The notes beneath the pieces were generated by a model. That model did not search any database. It was not told the DNA's origin and saw only the letters and a program-made list of their open reading frames with translations. Shown here one piece after another: positions 8,901 to 17,187 of a stretch of 64,000 bases of DNA; position 1 is the stretch's first letter, and each line of letters opens with the position of its first letter. Both the position numbers and the translations under genes were made by a program. This DNA is from Mesorhizobium sp. WSM3862 (GTDB lineage Bacteria; Pseudomonadota; Alphaproteobacteria; Rhizobiales; Rhizobiaceae), in assembly GCF_002294985.1 (NCBI RefSeq), contig NZ_NSGE01000009.1, forward strand, positions 1 through 64,000, read 5' to 3'.

Positions 8901-9734
8901 CTAGTAAAGACGCGGGTACGATCCCAGAATTCTAATGCCATCGATCGCGGCCAACGCAGCCAGCGCCGGGTTCGTCGAAACATGTCCAGCGACATCGATG
9001 ACATACTGATGGGTGTCCAGCCGCTCGCATGTCGGACGCTCATAGATGTTGAGAACGAATAAATCTTCCTTCGAGAACATCTTCAGTATATAATTGAGGT
9101 TTTGCTCTGAAACGCGGAGATGAAGTGTCGTCCGGTCGAATCCAGTCGGCGCAGGAGTCTTGCGCCCAAGCACCCACCACCGGGTTACGTTATGTAGCCC
9201 TTCTTCGATTCCTGTTCGCAAGAACTGCAGATTGTACAGCTTGGCTCCAAGTGCAGGACCAAATGCCGCTATCGAAGGAGACTTTTGCTCAGCCACGAAA
9301 GATGTCGCTCCCGTGCGGCTCTCTCGCTCAACGTTCGGCATGTTCTCGTCGAGCCACGCGGCCACCTCCTGCAAGGCTACGGGATGGCCCATTACCTTAG
9401 TGATCGTCGAGAAACTTGCATCCTCGCTTGCAATCAGGCTGTAGCTCAGGATCTTCGGATACTCGGCGATGATCCTGGGAGACCTCAAGCTCAGGATTTG
9501 ATCGAGGTAAGGAGTGGTTCCGACCAGAGAGGTCGCAACTGGGGCGCATGCAACGTCGACGCAGCCCTTTTCATATGTTTCGAACAATCCATCGCTGAAC
9601 GGAACGAGTTCAACTTGGTCACCAAAGATGTCCAACGTGGCTTGATGTGTCCAAGTACCCTCGGGGCCAATGTACCCGGCCCTCTTGATCCCGGAGGTGT
9701 CAATCACTGGAGGCCGCTTGAATTGCTCGTTCAT
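8901..9734 (-). CDS. pheA: Prephenate dehydratase
   Basis: Converts prephenate to phenylpyruvate in phenylalanine synthesis, in the cytosol. The protein has the dehydratase fold (GYIGPEGTWTHQATLDIFG near the N-terminus, the VTRWWVLG motif holding the catalytic Thr) followed by an ACT-like tail (TTLHLRVSEQNLNYILKMF). About 277 residues from the ATG at 9734, the normal length for a stand-alone enzyme; the same frame is open to 9785, so a longer form is possible. It stands alone, with no other aromatic amino acid genes and with insertion debris on one side. It may be a second copy used in a secondary pathway of the island; that is inference. Confidence 0.85.
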   Translation of the reverse strand: MNEQFKRPPVIDTSGIKRAGYIGPEGTWTHQATLDIFGDQVELVPFSDGLFETYEKGCVDVACAPVATSLVGTTPYLDQILSLRSPRIIAEYPKILSYSLIASEDASFSTITKVMGHPVALQEVAAWLDENMPNVERESRTGATSFVAEQKSPSIAAFGPALGAKLYNLQFLRTGIEEGLHNVTRWWVLGRKTPAPTGFDRTTLHLRVSEQNLNYILKMFSKEDLFVLNIYERPTCERLDTHQYVIDVAGHVSTNPALAALAAIDGIRILGSYPRLY

Positions 9735-9981
9735 CCCCCGGCCACACTGGATCGAGAGAGCGTCAGACCCACATTCCAGGAACAATCACAATGGAGAGGT
9801 TCACTGCAGAACATGAGAGCGGGGACCTGCTCCTCTTCACTCGCAAACATCTTGTTTCAGTAGGAATTAGCAGCTTCCCACAAATCTGCCCCGGTCGGCG
9901 ATGGGATCCATGTTCTTGTCCGCTCTATGCGGCGGTCGGTGGCACGTCTGCCCGAATCTTGCCGGGCAGACGCAGAAAAGT

Positions 9982-10194
9982 TCAGCTAGCTTTGCTGAGA
10001 CTGCCAGCGGAGGACTTGCCGGTACGGCGGTCCTGTTCGATCTCGTAGTTGATCTTCTGGCCCTCATTAAGGGTCGAAAGGCCCGCTCGTTCGACAGCCG
10101 AAATGTGGACGAAAACATCCTGACCACCATTGTCGGGCTGGATAAATCCAAATCCCTTGGTGCTGTTGAACCACTTTACCGTTCCGGTCGCCAT
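9982..10194 (-). CDS. cspA: Cold-shock protein CspA family
   Basis: A 70-residue single-stranded nucleic-acid-binding protein that acts as an RNA chaperone. The RNP1-like KGFGFI and RNP2-like VFVHISAV motifs of the cold-shock OB fold are both visible, and length matches CspA (65-75). The last residues (SSAGSLSKAS) differ from the usual end but the core is intact. Start by the ATG at 10194, immediately before TGTVKWFN, is standard. Cold-shock genes are normally monocistronic with a long leader, and the bases upstream of 10194 would hold it. Confidence 0.95.
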   Translation of the reverse strand: MATGTVKWFNSTKGFGFIQPDNGGQDVFVHISAVERAGLSTLNEGQKINYEIEQDRRTGKSSAGSLSKAS

Positions 10195-10943
10195 AATCGT
10201 ATTCCTTTGTAACCATGTCGATGTGGGCAGGCCATAAGCCAGTCCGCTTCATAGCCGAGATTTCAGGAGCAGCAAAAGCGAAAATCGCAAAAGCCCGCTC
10301 TTATCGCAAAGCGACTCGCAAGGCCCACCATGATCGCCTGTCGCCGGAAGCATCGAGCCTGGAAGCCTGCTGAGGGCTCATCCCGGCCCGGCGCTGTCCA
10401 CTGATTCACTTTCTCCCAGTGAGGGTACGAGGGCGCGTCACCTTCAAAATGAGGGACGACTCACTTCGCTCGAACCTTGCACACCGCCCGGCCACCACAA
10501 CCGAAGGCAATCGATAAATCTTCGGTCGCTCGCGGGACACTTTTTGCGACCTGCGGCGCGTTTGTGACCGCTCTGGTTCTGGCGGCCGACCCGACGACAT
10601 CAAGGCAACGAATTTCCTGCTCTACAATGAGGCGGTCGTCATCTCCCCCATCACTGCGCCCATCGTCATCCATATGGCGTGGTACAAGATAGGCAGCGCC
10701 GACCGGCCGCCGGGAAATCCGGCATGCGCTTTATTTCGACCTCTGATGTTCAAAGCGACGGCCAATCACCCCGCCGGCGAGTTAAAACCGCGCGGTGGCC
10801 GAGACCGGCGGTCCGCACAACGCCTTCACCTTTATACCGCGTTCTACAAAAGAGTGGCGCCCTCGGCATTGGAGCAGATAATGAGCGCTCGGACGGCGTC
10901 GACGACGAATACGTATCCGCTCCGGTCCGCGATTCAGCGTTTA
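10195..10943. other. Interval without a recognisable gene
   Basis: About 750 bases between the cspA start and the end of the SyrB-like gene. It should contain the cspA promoter and leader. Near 10600-10720 a plus-strand stretch (LLYNEAVVISPITAPIVIHM) reads like a membrane-protein fragment, but it has no start, no domain and runs into the antisense of the SyrB-like gene. Confidence 0.4.
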
Positions 10944-11618
10944 TTACAGCCCCAGTTTCCTAGTCAGTTCCGCGTTCTCCTTGCGCAAGCGTGCCGCGAG
11001 CAGGCTCTTCAGTCGCTTGTTTTCTTCCTCAAGCGCGACGAGGTCCTTCAGATTGTCACCATCCGACGCAGGCGGCGCAGCCTTCTTCCATTTATAGTAG
11101 GTCTGTTCCGAGATGCCGGCCTGCTTTACGGCACCCTTGTGAGTGGCGCCGCCACCGATAGACTTCTCGATCTGGGCGAGCATCTGGGCACGCTCCTTTT
11201 CAGAGTAAATCTTCCGTCCGGTCCGCACGGCCGCTGCTGGTGCTTCCGTCGCCTGAGGCGCCGTATTGGCGGCATTCTTCCGGGCAGGCTGCCTAGGCTC
11301 ACCCTTCGCCTTCCGCGACCGTGGTGCTTTCTTCTTTTCAGGCGTTTCCACTTTGGCTGCCGGTTCCGTTGCAGTTTCAGCGTCCAAGAGATTTGCCATA
11401 AGATGCTCCGCTCGCGGTTTGTGCATGTGTTCAGCATCAAGTGCTACGGCACTAGAGTCAATAAGGCGACCATTTGGCAACTCCATCTCCTTGAGTTCCC
11501 TTGTTGTCTCGGCCATTGCTGCGGAGAGATCGACATCGCCCCAGATGGAATGACCCCGTTTTTGAGAACTGCGCTTCTGTCTGATCTCCACCGTGAACGG
11601 TCGGGTCTGCCGCCTCAT
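10944..11618 (-). CDS. SyrB-like regulator
   Basis: A 224-residue cytosolic protein resembling SyrB of Sinorhizobium, a negative regulator of the symbiotic activator gene syrM. The middle is a Lys/Pro/Ala-rich linker (KKKAPRSRKAKGEPRQPARK). It is followed by YSEKERAQMLAQIEKSI, a helix-turn-helix like that of transposase OrfA proteins (GAVKQAGISEQTYYKWKK) and a C-terminal coiled coil (LVALEEENKRLKSLLAARLR, then KENAELTRKLGL). Start at 11618 is chosen because AAGGAAGAAAC precedes that ATG; the frame is open further upstream but without a site. DNA binding is expected from the helix-turn-helix; the target is unknown. Confidence 0.75.
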   Translation of the reverse strand: MRRQTRPFTVEIRQKRSSQKRGHSIWGDVDLSAAMAETTRELKEMELPNGRLIDSSAVALDAEHMHKPRAEHLMANLLDAETATEPAAKVETPEKKKAPRSRKAKGEPRQPARKNAANTAPQATEAPAAAVRTGRKIYSEKERAQMLAQIEKSIGGGATHKGAVKQAGISEQTYYKWKKAAPPASDGDNLKDLVALEEENKRLKSLLAARLRKENAELTRKLGL

Positions 11619-11989
11619 AGTTTCTTCCTTGTTGGATACGAATTGGCGCGGAAGTCGCGGCAGACACGAATGAACGTCTGGCCCTTCCGCTGTCGCCCGA
11701 GCTATATGCATCCGACGGCACGAGCAAGCCTGCTGGCTACTCACACCCTGAAGACCGTTTTCTATAAAGCCTGGGAGCAGGTAGGCTATGCCATCTCGGG
11801 CATCGACGAGGAGGTCGATATCCCAAAACATGGCAGCATGCAAAAGCTATTTCCCCGTGTGTCCGATAGTACTTGACGGCTTGCACGCAACTCAAAGAAG
11901 CTGCTCCAGAGCACCGATGATCTCGGTCCCGAAGCTCGGTCGCCGTAGCCGCAGAAGAGCAATGGGCCGATCCGTTTTGGCACCGCGCT

Positions 11990-12243
11990 GCTGGCCCTGC
12001 TATGGACGAGCGACGACGCAAACGCGAGTCCTTGCGCCTTGAATGACCTCGATGAAACCTTCCGCGGCCCAACTGGTCGTACGCGACGGTAACCGTGGTT
12101 CCCGAAACGCCGAGCTCATTCGCCAGCGCCGGAGGACGGCAGTTGACTGCCCCGTTCATAGACCCCGGCCAGGATCTGGTCGCGAAAAGCTTCGTAGATC
12201 TGGCGAGGGCCCAGGTCTTGCGAGCGACCTGCCGACGCGGCAC
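11990..12243 (-). pseudogene. N-terminal remnant of MocR/GntR-type regulator
   Basis: The minus strand encodes ALANELGVSGTTVTVAYDQL, the winged-helix recognition region typical of MocR/PdxR regulators, preceded by remains of the first helix and followed by EGFIEV in another frame. Several frame changes and stops occur within 250 bases, and the aminotransferase-like domain is absent. The segment is dead. The 370 bases between it and the SyrB-like gene show nothing recognisable. Confidence 0.7.
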
Positions 12244-12382
12244 GGGACTGATGGATCAACGCCGGATTGGGAATTACGTGCCCCTTATTCCACTGTTGGC
12301 CTCTGTCCGAAAAAAGGCGCCGTTAACGAAATTTTTTAACCCTCCAATGCTTAATCCCGAAACTGGAGGCGTGAGCTGATCA

Positions 12383-12631
12383 ATGGGTGACTCAAGCATA
12401 AGCGCGTTTCCGCTGCATCGTCGGCGGAAATTGGTCGAAGGTATCGCCCGGGTTCTGGAATCCAAGAACGGGGAGGACGCCAATGCCTTCTGGCGCAGCA
12501 CCGTGAAGACAATTCTCGTCCAACTGTCCCAATTAGGAATTGCACCGGGGCTCGCTGAACAGGAAATTGGAACGCTTCTCCGTGCTATCTTAGCCGATAT
12601 AGCCACCCGGTCTGCGAAAGTCGAACAATAG
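12383..12631 (+). CDS. DUF6074-like small protein
   Basis: An 82-residue soluble protein. The sequence (HRRRKLVEGIARVLESKNG, then FWRSTVKTILVQLSQLG) resembles the DUF6074 family of small rhizobial proteins that are common in mobile regions. GGAG lies 16 bases before the ATG, a little far. Function unknown. It sits between a MocR remnant and a traA remnant and still looks intact, with normal codon use. Confidence 0.65.
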   Translation: MGDSSISAFPLHRRRKLVEGIARVLESKNGEDANAFWRSTVKTILVQLSQLGIAPGLAEQEIGTLLRAILADIATRSAKVEQ

Positions 12632-12636
12632 CATCG

Positions 12637-13955
12637 GCTCACGCGCAAGGATTGCAGGCAGCGCCGGTGGCCGCGCCCACCTCCATTTCCGAGGTTCGCG
12701 CCCTCGACGAGGCGGCTCGCGGTCGGTTACGTGAAGCCGGCGATCTGGGTGACGACGTGCGTCTGACGGTCGAGCGCGGCGAGCGCAACTTCGCCAGCGG
12801 GGACCGCGTTATGTTCCTACGCAACGAGCGCGGCCTTGACGTCAAAAACGGCATGCTCGGGACGATCGAGCAGGTCAGCGCGCAATTCATGACCGTGCGC
12901 ACCGATCACGAGCGTAGCGTCTCGTTCGACCTAAAGGATTATGACCGCATCGATCACGGCTATGCCGCGACCATCCACAAGGCGCAGGGCATGACCGTGG
13001 ACCGCACCCATGTGCTGGCGACGCCGGGCATGGACGCCCATGGCAGCTACGTCGCCCTGTCGCGGCACCGTGACGGCACGGACCTGCACTATGACCGCGA
13101 CGATTTCACCGATCGGGACCGGCTCACCCGCACCGGTCGCGCGACCGGGCCAAGGACATGCGTCAGATTATGAGCGCGCCGGTTCGGCGCAGCGCCATGC
13201 CTAGCGGCGGGGAATCACGTTCCGCGAGCGTGTTGCCGACATCGTGCGCAAGGTCGTGGCTGAACGGCTACGCAATATGTTCGATGGCCGGCGCCCTCCG
13301 GCAGATGGCGCTCCCAACTTTGACGCCACGCGCAGGCCGGAAAGAGAGGAAGTGCGCCTCGAATCCGCCGCGGCAGCGAGAGAGACCGCCGAGGACGGGC
13401 AAGCGGCGTTGCGGAGAGCCCGAACCGATGCGCTCGTGCGTCATGCCCGCGCCGTGGACGCGATATTCAACGACGACGGTGCCGGCAAAGAGGCCAGCCC
13501 CGATGCTGTCGCGCGAACTGGCCGACGCCCGAAAGTCTTCGACGAGGTGCGGCCCCATGGCTGGCGCGATGCTGAGGCGGCTTACGTCAAGACTCGGAGC
13601 GTGTCGGCGAGGCCGCTGCCGGACGGATCAACCGCGTCATCCGTGCTCTCCAGCTTGAAACCGAAATCCGCACCGGTCCGAGCCGCCGTGCCGACCGCTT
13701 CGTGGAACGCTGGCACGAACTCGATCGGACCAGCCAGCATCAGTATCGGGCGGCGACATGCCCGGTTACAAGGCCACGCGATCGGCGAGGGGCGACATGG
13801 CCAAAAACGTCGAACGCGATCCGCAGCTTGAATCCATCCTCGCCAACCGTAAGGGGCACCTCGGCATCGCCTTCGAATCAGGTCGTCGTCTCGGCCTGGA
13901 ACTCGCCTTCAATCACGGCATCGACATCGGAAGACGCCGGAGCATCGGACAGTAG
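12637..13955 (+). pseudogene. traA: 3' part of Ti-type traA relaxase/helicase, frameshifted
   Basis: Only the C-terminal helicase part of TraA, the relaxase that nicks and unwinds conjugative DNA, is left. 12650-13150 reads DRVMFLRNERGL, DLKDYDRIDHGYAATIHKAQ and GMDAHGSYVALSRHRDG, the TraA helicase end. The reading frame then changes near 13150 (RAKDM, then DYERAGSAQRHA), again within 13540-13760, and ends at 13955 with DPQLESILANRK and RLGLELAFNHGIDIG, the normal TraA C-terminus. The relaxase domain and most of the helicase are missing, so the gene is dead. It shows that a conjugative element once lay here. Confidence 0.85.
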
Positions 13956-14084
13956 ACCCGTCCGATTAACCGCCGTCTCTACGTCGGGCTACGACGACGC
14001 GCAAAACCCTCTTGCGCGCCCATAACTGTCCGTCCTTTCTGGATCAAGAGCAGCCAGAAACAGCCGGCAGGAGGCAGCACGACC

Positions 14085-14297
14085 ATGCCCGAACCAGACC
14101 GTATCATTCGCCTGAAAACCGTCCTTTCCCGGACCGGTCTGTCCCGATCTACAATCTATCGCAAGATCGCCGAAGGCACCTTCCCGCGCCAGATCCAAAT
14201 CAGTGTCCACGGTTCAGGCTGGCATGAATCCGACATCAGTCGCTGGATCACCAATCCCGTTTCGTGGCGTCCGCAAGACCAAGGCGACAAGTTCTGA
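14085..14297 (+). CDS. AlpA-family transcriptional regulator
   Basis: A 70-residue MerR-like helix-turn-helix protein of the AlpA family, which regulates integrase or excision genes of P4-type elements. The motif IIRLKTVLSRTGLSRSTIYR, then KIAEGTFPRQIQ and a terminal W, is typical, and length is right (60-75). AGGAGG lies 11 bases before the ATG. It lies close to the integrase at 14631-15923 and may control its excision. The 330 bases between the two genes show nothing else. Confidence 0.88.
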   Translation: MPEPDRIIRLKTVLSRTGLSRSTIYRKIAEGTFPRQIQISVHGSGWHESDISRWITNPVSWRPQDQGDKF

Positions 14298-14630
14298 TGA
14301 GGGTCCTGCCGCGGGAAGCTGGTTGATCGAGACGCGCGGTCGCCGCCTGAGCGAGCGAAGACGGCAAACCGGAAACGACAGTCGGCCTCGCGCCCATCAA
14401 AATGGGTTGCTCAAGCGAGGCAACTTTGGCGGTGGTGCCGGTGTGCGCTTGTCACGGCGTTTCGAAAGTACGTAGGATCACGTTCTTGACCGTGGGACGT
14501 AATGCGAGTTCTTCAACTAGATCGCCTAACAGCGCACGTTCGCCTTGGCCTAGTTGCCGATCCGAATGCAGCAAATCAACCAATTCGGCTGCGTCGCCGA
14601 ATACGGCTTTGCGGACGGCGTTGCCGAAGC

Positions 14631-15923
14631 TCACGTCATAGAGCTTGGTGTTTTCCCGCCCTGCAAAAATGCAGCCCAATCGCTCATCATGGCGCGGCGC
14701 TTCTCAATCATGGTTTCGCGGCGATATGCGGCCTCAACATCGCTGCTGATGGCGTGGGCGAGCGCAAATTCCCGCATGTCTCGGGGATAGTCGGACAACT
14801 CCCCTGCCCAATCAGAAAACGTTGACCGCAGCCCATGGGGCACGGCTGGACGCTTCGAGTTCTTGTCGAGCCAGCCCGTGCGGCCCGCCTCGATCTCGCT
14901 TTCATGCATCCGCCTCATGGTGGCGCTCAACGTCATGTCGGACAGCATGCCGCCACGGATCGCCGGAAACACATATTCTATGTCGGCAGTCGCGGCCTCT
15001 TTCATCGCAGTTAGGATTGTCATTGCCGCATCGGATAGCGCCACAACGTGTGGGCGCTTCATTTTCATTCGCGACGCCGGCACTGTCCACAATTTGGCGT
15101 TCCAATCGATTTCCGGCCATTCCATGCCGCGCACTTCGCCAGATCGTGCAGCGGTCAATGTCGCGAATTCCAACGCCCGTGCACCGGTGCCTTCGCGTTT
15201 GCGCAATGCTGCGAACCAGGTAGGCGCGTCTTTCAGCTGAACGGCGGGCTGATTATCGATTGTCGCAACCTTGCTTGGCTTGGACAGCATGGCGTTGAGA
15301 TTGCCCTTCCACTCTGCCGGATTGTCGCCCTCGCGGTGTCCGTGTGCCTTTGCCCAATCAAGCACGCGTTCGCAACGTTGCCGCAAACGCGTGGCCGTCT
15401 CCGTCTTGGTCGTCCAGATCGGCTTAAGGATTTCAACCATGTGATGTTTGGTGACTTCGGAAACGGCAAGATTGCCGATGACGGGCATTGCATACGTGTC
15501 CAGCGTGGATTGCCATTGCTTCCGATGCTTTTCGCTTCTGAATTCCGCCAGAGTGTCGGCAAGGAATTTGTCAACGGCATCGCGGAATGTGAGGTGGCGC
15601 TTTGCGGCCTCAATCGCGGCTTTGCGGCGGTCGCGCTTCTGTTGTAGCGGATCGACGCCATTGCGGATTTCACCCTTGATTGCCCTCGCCCGCTCGCGAG
15701 CTTCGCCCAACGAAACGTCGTGTCCGCCAAGACCCATTTCGCACCGCCGGCCATTGATGTTTGTTGTGCGCAATAGCCATGATCGCCCGCCGCCCGGCGT
15801 GATTTGGAGCATGAGCCCGGCAACACCGCCAACGGCAAACAGAGCGTTGCCCGGTTTGATCGATCCGGGGTGTTTCAAGTTCTTGACGGCCAGTGCTGAA
15901 AGTTCCTTCGCGATCCTCGGCAT
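14631..15923 (-). CDS. int: P4-type tyrosine integrase
   Basis: A 430-residue tyrosine recombinase that inserts and excises genomic islands at a tRNA or similar target. The N-terminal arm-binding domain (DUF4102 type; GGVAGLMLQITPGGGRSWLL) is followed by the core-binding and catalytic domains. The visible active-site residues are R in AARSGEVRGM, H-x-x-R in VPHGLRSTF, a second His in FALAHAIS and the Tyr in EAAYRRE, so it appears functional. The C-terminus faces the accessory region and the start faces the region that looks chromosomal, which fits an island end. No tRNA gene is visible nearby, so the attachment site is not identified. Confidence 0.93.
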   Translation of the reverse strand: MPRIAKELSALAVKNLKHPGSIKPGNALFAVGGVAGLMLQITPGGGRSWLLRTTNINGRRCEMGLGGHDVSLGEARERARAIKGEIRNGVDPLQQKRDRRKAAIEAAKRHLTFRDAVDKFLADTLAEFRSEKHRKQWQSTLDTYAMPVIGNLAVSEVTKHHMVEILKPIWTTKTETATRLRQRCERVLDWAKAHGHREGDNPAEWKGNLNAMLSKPSKVATIDNQPAVQLKDAPTWFAALRKREGTGARALEFATLTAARSGEVRGMEWPEIDWNAKLWTVPASRMKMKRPHVVALSDAAMTILTAMKEAATADIEYVFPAIRGGMLSDMTLSATMRRMHESEIEAGRTGWLDKNSKRPAVPHGLRSTFSDWAGELSDYPRDMREFALAHAISSDVEAAYRRETMIEKRRAMMSDWAAFLQGGKTPSSMT

Positions 15924-15988
15924 TTCTCCATCCCATCATCTTACCCGCCAAAAACAATGACATTGGATGATGCGGATTGCAACGGCGC

Positions 15989-16071
15989 GAGACAGCCATT
16001 TTAGATTAAAGCACTGATATTGCCTATAATTTTCATTGATTGAGACGACATGAGACAGCAATATGGCTGTC
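15989..16071. repeat. Inverted repeats upstream of integrase
   Basis: GACAGCCAT (15991-15999) and ATGGCTGTC (16063-16071) are a perfect 9-bp inverted repeat 63 bases apart. A nested palindrome, GACAGC (16054-16059) with GCTGTC (16066-16071), shares the right arm. A GAGACAGC direct repeat occurs at 15989 and 16052. They lie 65-150 bases upstream of the integrase start and may be integrase, excisionase or AlpA binding sites, or part of the attachment region. Confidence 0.45.
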
Positions 16072-16228
16072 GCTCTCTCCGCCAGCAATTTTCCTAATAC
16101 TATGATGTTTTCAAGCTGTTAGCGAAGAGGGAAGGCACCTCAAAGCCGTCCGCAATTGGCTGTTAGGCAGGTGGCCGGAAAGACGTTTCGTGCGGCCCGC
16201 CCACAAGCCCTCATGCTATCGCCGATCG

Positions 16229-17089
16229 TTATCGCCCTGGCAGCTGACCGATCAGGTTGCAATCGGTCGTGCTGTCTGAACGCGCCGTATAGGTGGCGTA
16301 GATCACCAGATCCGTGTTCATGGCGATTTCACGCACCAGCTTTCGACGGACTGCGGTGGCGAACATGGCGGGCTCTGTGACACCGATCGCAAACGCGTCT
16401 GGTCCGCCAATGACGCAGCGCTCGAAATAGGATTGCAGGTTGGAACGGCCATACCTCGCGAACCCGTCGGCCCCGCCAATCCGGGGCAGTGCGATAGGCA
16501 GCCCGTTGATCGTCACGCCTCCCGCGAGAAGAACCTGCCGGATGGGGTCAAGGAGTGCTCCCGCATTATTGGGTCCGTCGCCGGATATATCAACGACCCT
16601 GCGCGGGCTGCGCAAGCCACTATTCGCGAACAGATCATTCGCGGCAGACAATGCGCCGGAAATCGACGTTCCGCGGCCTTCAGTCAACGACAAAGCCGCG
16701 AGCCTGTCTGCCAAAGTGAGAGCGTCTTCGCGACTTTGGACGATTGTCCACGGCACGATGACGGTTTGCTGATTTGGCCCTGCCCACTCCAGATAGAGCA
16801 CTGCAATTCTTCCACGCTCTCCCGACTTGACTGCCCCCGCGATATCCGCGTGGCGGAAAGCATCGACGTAGCCGTCGCGCTGCACTCTTTGCTCAACTTT
16901 GCTCATCGACGGCGAAACGTCCACTGCAAGGATCAATTGCAGATCGACGTCGACCAGGCCGTCCTGGAAACGGTCGGTTGAGTGAGCCTGGGGCGCCATT
17001 GCCAAGAACAGGCTCATCAGGCACACGCCTGTGAGCCGGAGCACCGGCCTTGCGCCCACACTTCGAGAAATCTGCACTTCGTCGTCCAT
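16229..17089 (-). CDS. DUF1194 secreted von Willebrand factor A-like protein
   Basis: About 286 residues with an N-terminal signal-like hydrophobic segment (LTGVCLMSLFLAMAPQAHS). After it LILAVDVSPSMSKVEQ carries the D-x-S-x-S metal-ion-dependent adhesion site, and later RRVVDISGDGPNN and YFERCVIGGPDAFA are typical DUF1194 stretches. It is probably periplasmic; its function is unknown. The start at 17089 is chosen because AGAGG precedes that ATG; the frame is open to 17131. It is divergent from the giant gene at 17188, so the two share about 100 bases of promoter region. Confidence 0.85.
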   Translation of the reverse strand: MDDEVQISRSVGARPVLRLTGVCLMSLFLAMAPQAHSTDRFQDGLVDVDLQLILAVDVSPSMSKVEQRVQRDGYVDAFRHADIAGAVKSGERGRIAVLYLEWAGPNQQTVIVPWTIVQSREDALTLADRLAALSLTEGRGTSISGALSAANDLFANSGLRSPRRVVDISGDGPNNAGALLDPIRQVLLAGGVTINGLPIALPRIGGADGFARYGRSNLQSYFERCVIGGPDAFAIGVTEPAMFATAVRRKLVREIAMNTDLVIYATYTARSDSTTDCNLIGQLPGR

Positions 17090-17187
17090 GGTGAGCCTCT
17101 CGCTGACGCTGCGATTGTCGGTCCGAGGCATCTCGGGGTCACGAACGGCTTCCGATCATTTGCCGAAATCGGCGCTCCCCGCCCGAT

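Noticed and set aside
10674..11876. A 400-codon open frame on the plus strand
   Set aside because: It runs antisense to the SyrB-like gene, whose own frame has a recognisable helix-turn-helix, coiled coil and ribosome-binding site. The plus-strand product is Arg/Leu-rich without any domain.
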